From Candidatus Heimdallarchaeota archaeon (GTDB lineage: Archaea > Asgardarchaeota > Heimdallarchaeia > JABLTI01): a stretch of 20,652 bases of DNA. The notes under the pieces are model-generated. The model was not told the DNA's origin. It saw only the letters and a list, made by a program, of their open reading frames with translations, and ran no database searches. Positions 13,935-20,652 of the stretch are shown in pieces (within the stretch, counting starts at the first letter, position 1; each line of letters starts with the position of its first letter). The stretch spans positions 1-20,652 of the forward strand of contig DAOVHJ010000005.1 in assembly GCA_030671945.1 (NCBI GenBank), given 5' to 3'. A program made the translations under genes and the position numbers.

Positions 13935-14031
13935 AACTCACGCACTCGCTAATTGCTTTAATTCTCTTGTTTTTACTTAATAAAAGATTTGTATTAAGGA
14001 ACAATTACCCTTTTACTCTTCCTTATTTTGG

Positions 14032-14043
14032 AAAAATATTTTA
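14032..14043 (+). promoter_or_regulatory. TATA-like box for a leaderless DinB-like gene
   Basis: AAAAATATTTTA is centred about 28 nt before ATG 14066, which has no ribosome binding site (TTTTTTCCC precedes it). This spacing predicts transcription start at or just before the ATG, a leaderless mRNA. It supports ATG 14066 over the upstream ATG 13967 in the same frame. Confidence 0.5.
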
Positions 14044-14065
14044 CTGCAAAGACCTATTTTTTCCC

Positions 14066-14560
14066 ATGAAAATCATAAAGGATGTTTTGCTGGATTTTTT
14101 TGAGGATGAAGTCAAAGAAGTTCGAGTTGTTATGGAAAAAGCTGATGAGGTTCCTCTCACTTTTCGCTTAACGAAAGATAGTAGAACTTTACTTAGCCTA
14201 GTTAATCATATAGCTCAAATCCCTCGAATAGATATTGATATTTATTCAGGAAAGTTTCCGTCTGGAAAAGAAACTCATAAACTTGAGATTTTACTGAATA
14301 AGGAAGATCTTGATGAAGTGTTGGTAGTATTTGATAATGGGTGTGATTATCTTAGGAAATATTTCAAGAAATTTAATGATCAAGAATTACTCAAAGAAAC
14401 TTTGCGCCCGTTTTATGAACCGGATTCCCCTCCTCGATCATGGACTCATTTTCTTCCTAAGTTGACAGCTCATTTAGCTTTACACAAAGGCGTTCTTTGG
14501 TCATACTTGAAAGCAGCGAAAGCTAAAGTAAACATGTTTACCTATTATGGTAGAAAATAG
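14066..14560 (+). CDS. DinB/YfiT-like four-helix metalloprotein
   Basis: Counted from ATG 14066 the protein has 164 residues, the normal size for the DinB/YfiT superfamily. The three metal-binding histidines are recognisable: H48 in LVNHIAQ and H136/H140 in the signature TAHLALHKGVLWSYLKA. These are four-helix-bundle proteins that bind a divalent metal. Members include bacillithiol or mycothiol-dependent transferases and many of unknown activity, so no substrate is proposed. The frame is open back to ATG 13967, but those 33 residues are low-complexity and hydrophobic and the TATA-like box falls inside them. The D-aminoacylase gene starts 20 nt downstream, so the two form an operon. Confidence 0.75.
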   Translation: MKIIKDVLLDFFEDEVKEVRVVMEKADEVPLTFRLTKDSRTLLSLVNHIAQIPRIDIDIYSGKFPSGKETHKLEILLNKEDLDEVLVVFDNGCDYLRKYFKKFNDQELLKETLRPFYEPDSPPRSWTHFLPKLTAHLALHKGVLWSYLKAAKAKVNMFTYYGRK

Positions 14561-14580
14561 AAACAAATGAGGAAAATAAA

Positions 14581-16200
14581 ATGGAATTTGATATTGTAAT
14601 AAAAAATGGAAGAGTTATTGATGGAACGGGTAATCCTTGGTTTAAAGCAGATATAGGAATAACAAAAGGTAAAATTACTAAAATTGGCTTAATAGAACCA
14701 AGTGAGAAAACAAAGGTAATAGATGCTACGGGATTGATTGTTTCTCCGGGATTTATTGATATACATTCACATTCTGATTATTCCATACCTTTTGATCCAA
14801 TGGTAATCTCTACTATCCATCAAGGAATTACTACCTTAGTTGTTGGAATGTGTGGTGCATCCTTAGCTCCCGTCAATCCAGAGAAGCAAGAATTATTTGA
14901 CAAAGAGTTTTCTATGGCTGCTCCACCTGGCTTAGAGTTTAATGTCACATGGACTTCTTATAGTGAATATCTTGATGAGATGGAAAAAATTGGGTGCTCA
15001 TCGAATGTTGCTTATAACCTCGGATTTGGCATGATTCGCATGGCTGCGATGGGTTATGAAGATCGCAAACCAACAAAAGATGAAATGCAAAAAATGAAAG
15101 ATTATATACGAGATGCAATGGAAGCAGGTGCTTTTGGTATTTCTACTGGTTTGATTTACACACCTCAAGCATATGCAGAAACAGATGAAGTTCTTGAATT
15201 AACTAAAGAAGTAGCTAAATACAATGGACTTTATTTCAGCCATATTAGAAATGAAGGAAATCTAGTGATAGAAGCAATACAAGAAGTGATTGATATTGTT
15301 GAACAATCTGGTTGCAGAGGTGGGCAAATAGCTCATCATAAAGTCTCTGGTAAGGCTAATTGGGGTCGTAGTAAAGAAACTCTCAAACTAATTGAAGAAA
15401 CAAATCAGCGTGGTATCAACATTACTTGCGATCAATATCCTTACAATCGAGGTGCAACCTCTCTGATGACTCTTCTACCCCCTTGGAGTCATGAAGGAGG
15501 ACCTGAGAAGTTAGTTGAACGATTAAAGGATCCTAAAGAAAAAGAAAAAATCAAAAAGGATCTTTATGATGGCACTAACTTTGAGAGTTTTGTTAAGAAT
15601 ATTGGTTGGGAATGCGTCTACATATCTTCCCTTGAAACTGAAAAATGGTCCAAATACATGGGCAAATCATTAACAGAAATAACAAAAGCAAATGGTAAAG
15701 AAGATGAGTTTGAGGTTTTATGTGAGATACTAATCGATGAAGAAGCTAAGGGTGGAATGACCGTTGAAAGCATGGGTGAAGAAGACATTCAACGAATTAT
15801 GAAAGGACGATATACAATGATTGGTTGTGATGGATCGTCAATACCACTCACCGGACCATTAAGCTATGGTAAACCACATCCTCGTTTCTTTGGTACATTT
15901 CCAAGGGTGCTTGGTCATTTTGTAAGAGAGAAAAAGATTATGTCATTAGAAACGGCAATACGTAAAATAACATCTTTTCCTGCTCAAACATTGGGTCTAG
16001 CTGATCGAGGTTTATTAAAGAAGAACATGTGGGCAGATATTGTTGTATTTGATCAAGAAAAAATAACTGATAAAGCAACTTTTGCAAATCCTCATCAATT
16101 ATCTGTTGGAATAGACTATGTGCTCGTAAATGGTGATATTGTAATAGAAAAAGGCGAACATCAAAGTAATTTACCTGGTAAGACACTAAGAAGCACTTAG
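14581..16200 (+). CDS. N-acyl-D-amino-acid deacylase (D-aminoacylase-type amidohydrolase)
   Basis: The enzyme likely hydrolyses N-acyl-D-amino acids to the free D-amino acid. It has the composite beta domain and TIM barrel of the family: PGFIDIHSHSD with H62/H64, the zinc-bridging cysteine in GMCGAS (C91), FSHIRNEG, IAHHKVSGK, the catalytic aspartate in GCDGSS (D417), and the D-aminoacylase signature GTFPRVLGHFVRE near 440. The length of 539 is somewhat above the 480-500 of Alcaligenes-type enzymes. There is no signal peptide, so it acts in the cytoplasm. A GAGG ribosome binding site lies 8 nt before ATG 14581. It follows the DinB-like gene in an operon and precedes a serine hydrolase. A dihydroorotase- or hydantoinase-like substrate is less likely given the Cys ligand and signature. 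Confidence 0.85.
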   Translation: MEFDIVIKNGRVIDGTGNPWFKADIGITKGKITKIGLIEPSEKTKVIDATGLIVSPGFIDIHSHSDYSIPFDPMVISTIHQGITTLVVGMCGASLAPVNPEKQELFDKEFSMAAPPGLEFNVTWTSYSEYLDEMEKIGCSSNVAYNLGFGMIRMAAMGYEDRKPTKDEMQKMKDYIRDAMEAGAFGISTGLIYTPQAYAETDEVLELTKEVAKYNGLYFSHIRNEGNLVIEAIQEVIDIVEQSGCRGGQIAHHKVSGKANWGRSKETLKLIEETNQRGINITCDQYPYNRGATSLMTLLPPWSHEGGPEKLVERLKDPKEKEKIKKDLYDGTNFESFVKNIGWECVYISSLETEKWSKYMGKSLTEITKANGKEDEFEVLCEILIDEEAKGGMTVESMGEEDIQRIMKGRYTMIGCDGSSIPLTGPLSYGKPHPRFFGTFPRVLGHFVREKKIMSLETAIRKITSFPAQTLGLADRGLLKKNMWADIVVFDQEKITDKATFANPHQLSVGIDYVLVNGDIVIEKGEHQSNLPGKTLRST

Positions 16201-16248
16201 TTTCTTTACCTTGTAATTATCATTTTTCTATCAGCTTAACAATAACTG

Positions 16249-16256
16249 TTTTTAAG
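16249..16256 (+). promoter_or_regulatory. TATA-like box for the serine hydrolase gene
   Basis: TTTTTAAG lies about 25 nt before ATG 16277 and no ribosome binding site precedes the ATG, suggesting a leaderless transcript. The T-rich sequence at 16221-16227 could terminate the upstream operon. Confidence 0.4.
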
Positions 16257-16276
16257 ACACATATTATTTTTAAATT

Positions 16277-17650
16277 ATGACAGAAAAAAAATCAAAGAAA
16301 AAACTTCTCAAACAAGCTATTCATCTCATAGATAATTGGCTTGATTATCAAACCTATATCAAAGAAATTCCAGGTGTTGCAGTTGGGATTTTCATAGAGG
16401 ATGAAATAGTTTTCAAGAAAGAATATGGTTTCGCTAATCTTGAGAAGAAAACAAAACTCACTGATCAGCATCTATTTCGTATTGCTTCGCATTCAAAGCT
16501 TTTTACAGCAACAGCAATTATGAAGCTTTATCATGAAGAGAAACTTTCAATTGATGATAAAATTTCAAAATATTTGCCTTGGTTTACATCTGAAAAAGAT
16601 GAGAACCTCAAAAACATAAGAATTCGTCACCTACTCACCCACTCAAGTGGAATGACTCGAGATGGCAAAACTGCTCATTGGAGAACATATGAGTTTCCTG
16701 GAATCGAGGAAATAATGGCTCAAGTTACAGAGGGAGTAAGTTATTTTGAAACAAGTGAGCTATTAAAATATTCTAATTTCGGTTATACCTTATTAGGTCA
16801 AATAATTGAAACAATCTCTGGTCAAACCTATCACGACTACATGCAAAAGGAAATTCTTGAACCACTTGGCATGGAAAATACTGTGACTGATGTAAATGAA
16901 TCTAATCTCGCAAGACATGCAACTGGATATAAAGTAAAATTCCCAAGAAAAGATCGAGAACAATTAGAACACATTCCAGCTAGAATTATGCATTCGGCAA
17001 CAGGCTTGAGTAGCACGACTGAGGACTTGATTAAATTCTATCAAGCTCATATCTTCGGAAATGATATTCTGTTTCCGGATTATATTAAACGAGAAATGCA
17101 ACGAATACAATTTAAATCCAAGATGGCAAACTGGGGATTAGGTTTTAGCATAACTAGTTTACCTAATATCGAAATTGCAGGTCATGGTGGTGGCTATCCA
17201 GGTTTCATTACAAAATCTGGAATCATTCAAGATAAGAAAATAATTGTCGTAGTTCTTACAAACGCGATAAATGGTCCGGCTTTAACTCTATTTCTGGGTA
17301 TAAACAAAATATTTGATAAACTTGCGAAGGAAGAAGAAAATTTAACCCCTAAGACAGAAGAAAAAATTCCAGATATGAAAGATATTATTGGATTTTATGA
17401 AAATGATTGGGGCATTTCTTTATTTAGTCAGATTGGTTCCAAACTTGTAGTTATCGGTCCAAGTGATGATAACCCTGCGGAATTCATTCAGATCTATAAA
17501 CATAAAGAAGATCATAAATTCATAGCTCCGAAAGAACCACCTTTTACTTCTCCAGGACAAGAAATCGAGTTTGTTGATGGTCCTAACAAGGAGAAAATCT
17601 TCGTTGATAGTCATGGAGGAAAAAACAAACGATTTGAATTCTCTTACTGA
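16277..17650 (+). CDS. Beta-lactamase-fold serine hydrolase (class C / D-aminopeptidase / esterase type)
   Basis: This 457-residue protein has the three active-site elements of the serine beta-lactamase/penicillin-binding-protein fold. The nucleophile motif SHSK is at 71-74, the YSN triad at 165-167, and HGG in IAGHGGGYPGF, replacing the KTG box, is at about 303-305. The helix after LLTHSSGMTRDG is also typical. A C-terminal beta-rich domain follows from about residue 350. There is no signal peptide, so the protein is cytoplasmic, which argues against a cell-wall role. Relatives include D-aminopeptidases, esterases and many uncharacterised proteins. Its position after the D-aminoacylase suggests a D-amino-acid peptide or amide substrate (inference). 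It ends before a bidirectional hairpin at 17665-17685. Confidence 0.85.
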   Translation: MTEKKSKKKLLKQAIHLIDNWLDYQTYIKEIPGVAVGIFIEDEIVFKKEYGFANLEKKTKLTDQHLFRIASHSKLFTATAIMKLYHEEKLSIDDKISKYLPWFTSEKDENLKNIRIRHLLTHSSGMTRDGKTAHWRTYEFPGIEEIMAQVTEGVSYFETSELLKYSNFGYTLLGQIIETISGQTYHDYMQKEILEPLGMENTVTDVNESNLARHATGYKVKFPRKDREQLEHIPARIMHSATGLSSTTEDLIKFYQAHIFGNDILFPDYIKREMQRIQFKSKMANWGLGFSITSLPNIEIAGHGGGYPGFITKSGIIQDKKIIVVVLTNAINGPALTLFLGINKIFDKLAKEEENLTPKTEEKIPDMKDIIGFYENDWGISLFSQIGSKLVVIGPSDDNPAEFIQIYKHKEDHKFIAPKEPPFTSPGQEIEFVDGPNKEKIFVDSHGGKNKRFEFSY

Positions 17651-17664
17651 TTTTTAAAAGGTAT

Positions 17665-17685
17665 TGAAGAAGTTAATCTTCTTCA
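17665..17685. terminator. Bidirectional terminator hairpin
   Basis: An 8-bp perfect stem, TGAAGAAG (17665-17672) and CTTCTTCA (17678-17685), has a 5-nt loop. Plus-strand T runs follow (17700-17705 and 17710-17715) and would end the serine hydrolase transcript. On the minus strand it overlaps the stop codon of the NrdD-tail frame and is followed by a short CCTTTT. Confidence 0.55.
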
Positions 17686-17915
17686 TGCCAATAATTTCCT
17701 TTTTGTCTTCTTTTTAATTCTGCTTGTTTTGATCTATTCCAATTACCTATAACACTAAAATAACCAACTACTCTACTTATCCCGTAAACGTTTTCACTGC
17801 CACAATCTGGACAATATGGATTAACAATATCATCAGATAAGTCTGTTGTTTTCTCAATTGGACTCTTTTTTGTCTTAGTTTTCTTTTGTGATTCTATGTG
17901 TGTTATTTTTATCCC
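17673..17915 (-). pseudogene. Orphan C-terminal glycyl-radical/zinc-ribbon domain of class III ribonucleotide reductase (NrdD tail), no canonical start
   Basis: The open frame after the TGA at 17918-17916 codes for 80 residues before TAA at 17675. Residues 34-80 match the very end of anaerobic NrdD proteins: a CPDCGSENVY half zinc site, then ISRVVGYFSVIGNWN, where the glycine of RVVGY is the glycyl-radical position, then AELKRRQKGNYW. The first CxxC of the NrdD zinc site and the 10-stranded barrel are absent. The N-terminal 30 residues are Lys/Thr-rich and not NrdD-like. There is no ATG, GTG or TTG in frame before the domain. An ATA at 17906 lies 7 nt after a GAGG sequence, and a TATA-like box lies upstream. 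It may be a gene remnant or a small expressed spare-part protein using an unusual start. No other part of NrdD is in the window. Confidence 0.6.
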
Positions 17916-17964
17916 TCAGTATCTCTAATAATATAGTCTTCTCACAAGAATACTGAGTAGTTTT

Positions 17965-17975
17965 CTATATAAAAT
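17965..17975 (-). promoter_or_regulatory. TATA-like box upstream of the NrdD-tail frame
   Basis: The minus strand reads ATTTTATATAG, 47-57 bp after the uvrA stop, and predicts a start near 17944. The transcript would then have about 38 nt before the ATA codon that follows GAGG. The box suggests the tail is not merely uvrA read-through. Confidence 0.4.
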
Positions 17976-18021
17976 AATAAACTCTAGAGATGGCAGAAAC
18001 TAATTCTGAAAAACACAAGAA

Positions 18022-20652
18022 TTACTTTGATCGTCCAATGACACTTTTCAGATAACGTCCTGTAATTGAATTGTTATTACTACTCACTTGTTCAGGTGTT
18101 CCCTCTGCAACAATTCTTCCACCTTTTTCTCCCCCATCTGGTCCAAGATCAATAACCCAATCTGCACATTTGATAACATCAAGATTATGCTCTATGATGA
18201 TTACTGTGTTACCACCATCAACCAGTTTCTGTAAAATATTCATTAGTTTATGGACATCGAATGCAGCAAGTCCTACAGTTGGTTCATCTAGTAGATAGAG
18301 TGTTTTTGTTGTTTGAGGTCGACACAATTCAGAAGCTAATTTAACTCTTTGAGCTTCTCCACCTGATAGGGTAGTAGCTGATTGTCCTAATTGTAAGTAT
18401 CCTAAACCAACTTCGTCCATAACCTTTAGGATCTTCATTATCTTTGGTTGATTCTCAAAGAATGGCATTGCATATTCAACAGTCATTTCTAGAACATCTG
18501 CAATACTTTTCTCTTTGAATTTCACTTTCATAGTTTCGCGATTGTATCGTCTACCAAAACACTCATCACAAGTAATTTCTACATTACTTAGAAAGAGCAT
18601 TTCTATTTCTTTAATTCCTCTTCCTCGACATGCAGGACATCTGCCTTTTGAGTTATTGTAGGAGAATCTTGAATTTGTGAATCCTCTGATTTTTGCTTCT
18701 GGTAGTTTACCAAATAAATCCCTAATATGATCAAATAATCCTGTATAGGTTGCTGGATTGGATCTGGGAGTTCGACCTATAGGATCTTGATTAATAAGAA
18801 CGACTTTGTCTAATTTCCCAATTCCCTCAATTTTGGAATAATTTCCTTGTTCTTTTCTTGATCTATGAAACGCTTTTGCTAATATTGGATATAGTGTTTC
18901 AATGAGAAGTGAGCTTTTTCCTGATCCACTTACTCCAGTCACACAATTAAAAACTCCCAATGGGAATCTAGCGGTTATATTTTGAAGATTATTCTGACTA
19001 ACTCCCTCAATGGTCAGGAATTCTTTTCCTTTACGACGTTTCTTTGGCATCTTAATTTCTACAAGTCCGCTTAAGTATTGACCGGTTATTGATTTCTTAT
19101 TATCCATTATTGTTTTCAGATTCCCTTCTGCAACAATTTTTCCACCATTTACTCCTGCACCAGGACCCATGTCAATAATATGATCTGCACTTCGAATAGT
19201 GGCTTCATCATGTTCAATAACAACTACAGTATTACCTAGACCTCGTAATTCATATAATGTATTTATTAAACGATTATTATCTCGAGGATGCAAGCCTATA
19301 CTGGGTTCATCAAGAACATAGAGCACACCAACCAATTTATTGCCAATTTGTGTTGCTAAACGAATTCTTTGTGCTTCTCCTCCGGATAACGTTCTAGATT
19401 CTCTATCTAAAGCTAAGTAGTCTAATCCGACATCAACTAAGAATCCTAATCTATCCAAGATTTCTTCTACTAATCCTTGTGCAACTATTTGATCTGATCC
19501 ACCAAAAGATAAGTTTGTGAAGAAATCATTTGCTTCATTTATGGAACATTTAGTAACTTCATTAATATTTAATCCACCAATTCTTACTGCTAACCAATCT
19601 GGCTTCAATCTGGTTCCATTACAATCAGAACAAATTTGTACTCGAGTGAACTTATCCATCCAGTTAATGAACCAATAAGACTTCGTATTTGTTATCCATC
19701 GCTCATAAATTGGGATTAATCCTCTCCATTCCCTCTCCCGTTCATAAGTATAAGAATAGTTCTTTCTCTTAATGTCCCTTCGTAATTTCAATATTTCATC
19801 AGAACCATAGAAGAGGACTTGATACTGTTCTTTAGTTAAATCACCTATAGGAGTATCTAAATTAAAACCATAATGCTCGCCCAAACTCTTTAGTAATGAA
19901 ACAAGCCAGCTTCCTTCGTCCTTATTTTCGCTTATGGGACCAATTGCCCCCTGTTTAATGGATTTAGATGTATCTACAATGAACAAATCTGGGTCTATTG
20001 ATTTTACAACACCTAATCCTTTACACTTTTCACATGCACCAACATGCGAATTAAATGAGAACATTTTTGGTGTGAATTTCTCAGGTAGTTCTATTCCACA
20101 ATCAAAACACAATCTTTTCGTGCTAAGAGATAATGATTCCCCATTAACTGCTATTTTTACCACTCCATTTCCTTTATGAAGTGCTGTTTCAATTGATTCA
20201 AAAATCTGCCCTTTATCTTCTGAATCAATTACTAAACGATCAACAACGAGATCAATTGTATGCTCCTTTTCCTTATCTAAATGAGTTTCACTGGATGTCA
20301 CTATATCTTCTAGAAGTGTTTCCTTCTTTTCATCTATAATTACTCGAGTAAATCCTTCTTTTATTAACTCTTTAATTAAGGGCTTATAGTTACCTTTTGA
20401 TTTCTTGACGAGTGGTGCGATAATATTTATTCTTGTCCCATCACCAAATTGAAGAGTTCTTTTTACCATTTCCTCTAAAGTGAGAGGACTAATGTCTTTT
20501 CCACATTTTGGACAATACGCAATCCCAACTGTTGCATACAAAAGTCTTAGATAATCATTAATTTCTGTAACAGTTCCTACAGTTGACCTAGGGTTTCTCC
20601 CTGCTGATTTTTGACCAATGGCAATTGCTGGAGATAATCCTTCAATTTTATC
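18022..20652 (-). CDS. uvrA: Excinuclease ABC subunit A (N-terminus cut by window edge)
   Basis: UvrA is the damage-sensing ABC ATPase of nucleotide excision repair. The frame is open to base 20652; the outermost visible residues read DKIEGLSPAIAIGQKSAGRN, matching UvrA around residue 100, so about 100 N-terminal residues including the first Walker A are outside. Visible elements in order: the CPKCG pair of the first zinc site, the second half FDCG/CEKCKG, signature LSGGEAQRIRLATQIG with VLYVLDEPSIGLHP, second Walker A TGVSGSGKSSLL, the zinc module CPACRGRG..CDECFGRR, signature LSGGEAQRVKLASE and LYLLDEPTVGLAAFD. In the last motif the usual GLHF is GLAA. UvrA is usually bacterial, so lateral origin is likely. 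The TTG at 20541 is internal, not a start. Confidence 0.97.
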   Translation of the reverse strand, partial: DKIEGLSPAIAIGQKSAGRNPRSTVGTVTEINDYLRLLYATVGIAYCPKCGKDISPLTLEEMVKRTLQFGDGTRINIIAPLVKKSKGNYKPLIKELIKEGFTRVIIDEKKETLLEDIVTSSETHLDKEKEHTIDLVVDRLVIDSEDKGQIFESIETALHKGNGVVKIAVNGESLSLSTKRLCFDCGIELPEKFTPKMFSFNSHVGACEKCKGLGVVKSIDPDLFIVDTSKSIKQGAIGPISENKDEGSWLVSLLKSLGEHYGFNLDTPIGDLTKEQYQVLFYGSDEILKLRRDIKRKNYSYTYEREREWRGLIPIYERWITNTKSYWFINWMDKFTRVQICSDCNGTRLKPDWLAVRIGGLNINEVTKCSINEANDFFTNLSFGGSDQIVAQGLVEEILDRLGFLVDVGLDYLALDRESRTLSGGEAQRIRLATQIGNKLVGVLYVLDEPSIGLHPRDNNRLINTLYELRGLGNTVVVIEHDEATIRSADHIIDMGPGAGVNGGKIVAEGNLKTIMDNKKSITGQYLSGLVEIKMPKKRRKGKEFLTIEGVSQNNLQNITARFPLGVFNCVTGVSGSGKSSLLIETLYPILAKAFHRSRKEQGNYSKIEGIGKLDKVVLINQDPIGRTPRSNPATYTGLFDHIRDLFGKLPEAKIRGFTNSRFSYNNSKGRCPACRGRGIKEIEMLFLSNVEITCDECFGRRYNRETMKVKFKEKSIADVLEMTVEYAMPFFENQPKIMKILKVMDEVGLGYLQLGQSATTLSGGEAQRVKLASELCRPQTTKTLYLLDEPTVGLAAFDVHKLMNILQKLVDGGNTVIIIEHNLDVIKCADWVIDLGPDGGEKGGRIVAEGTPEQVSSNNNSITGRYLKSVIGRSK

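Larger units (their letters stand above)
17651..18021. other. 370-bp region between the serine hydrolase and uvrA genes
   Basis: The region is not empty. It holds a bidirectional terminator (17665-17685), a minus-strand open frame coding for an NrdD-type glycyl-radical tail (17673-17915) and a minus-strand TATA-like box (17965-17975). Nothing else is recognised. Confidence 0.6.

Noticed and set aside
13967..14065. An N-terminal extension of the DinB-like protein from ATG 13967
   Set aside because: The extra 33 residues are not family-like and contain the TATA-like box; ATG 14066 gives the normal family length.
1..20652. CRISPR array, tRNA, rRNA, insertion sequence or defence system
   Set aside because: No direct-repeat array, cloverleaf, rRNA sequence, transposase or defence-gene signature was recognised on either strand.

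Overview
The window reads as AT-rich archaeal chromosome. Several genes are archaeal information-processing genes: a RadB-type recombinase, the KH/MBL/beta-CASP nuclease aCPSF1 (FttA), an MCT-1-like PUA protein, an Sm-like protein followed directly by ribosomal protein eL37, and a UPF0200 kinase. Upstream regions carry TATA-like boxes about 25-30 nt before likely starts. Ribosome binding sites of the GGTGAT/GGAG type occur mainly at starts with a leader or inside operons, while several promoter-proximal genes look leaderless. The mix of eukaryote-like archaeal genes with bacterial-type catabolic enzymes (histidine degradation, D-aminoacylase, serine hydrolase) and UvrA would fit a mesophilic Asgard (Heimdallarchaeia-like) lineage or a similar archaeon. 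No rRNA or other marker is present to prove this.

Layout. 1-659 (-): radB-like, running off the left edge. 772-3402 (-): hutU-nadE operon. 3575-4858 (+): hutI, divergent from hutU. 4910-5824 (-): glutamate formimidoyltransferase, convergent with hutI and separated from it by a compact bidirectional terminator. 5825-6263: a 440-bp spacer with no convincing gene. 6264-8177 (+): aCPSF1. 8187-8672 (-): PUA protein. 8918-9369 (+): Sm-like protein and eL37. 9443-10018 (-): UPF0200 P-loop kinase. 10235-11527 (+): secreted, membrane-anchored protein of unknown role. 11598-13625 (+): unusual MobA-like/HD/zinc-ribbon fusion. 13629-13934 (-): small Cys-rich protein ending in a PCNA-binding-like motif. 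14066-17650 (+): DinB-like protein, D-aminoacylase, beta-lactamase-fold serine hydrolase. 17673-17915 (-): orphan C-terminal glycyl-radical domain of anaerobic ribonucleotide reductase with no ordinary start codon. 18022-20652 (-): uvrA, running off the right edge.

How the genes work together. HutU, HutI and the formimidoyltransferase take urocanate through imidazolonepropionate and formiminoglutamate to glutamate plus a folate-bound C1 unit. Histidase and the cyclodeaminase are not in the window. NadE is translationally close-coupled to HutU, which itself needs NAD+. The central block concerns RNA 3'-end formation, RNA binding and translation. The D-aminoacylase and serine hydrolase may together process D-amino-acid peptides or amides. 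I see no CRISPR array, tRNA, rRNA, insertion sequence or defence island. The most unusual items are the orphan glycyl-radical domain, the NTP-transferase/HD fusion, the PIP-box-like small protein, and paired palindromes over one promoter.
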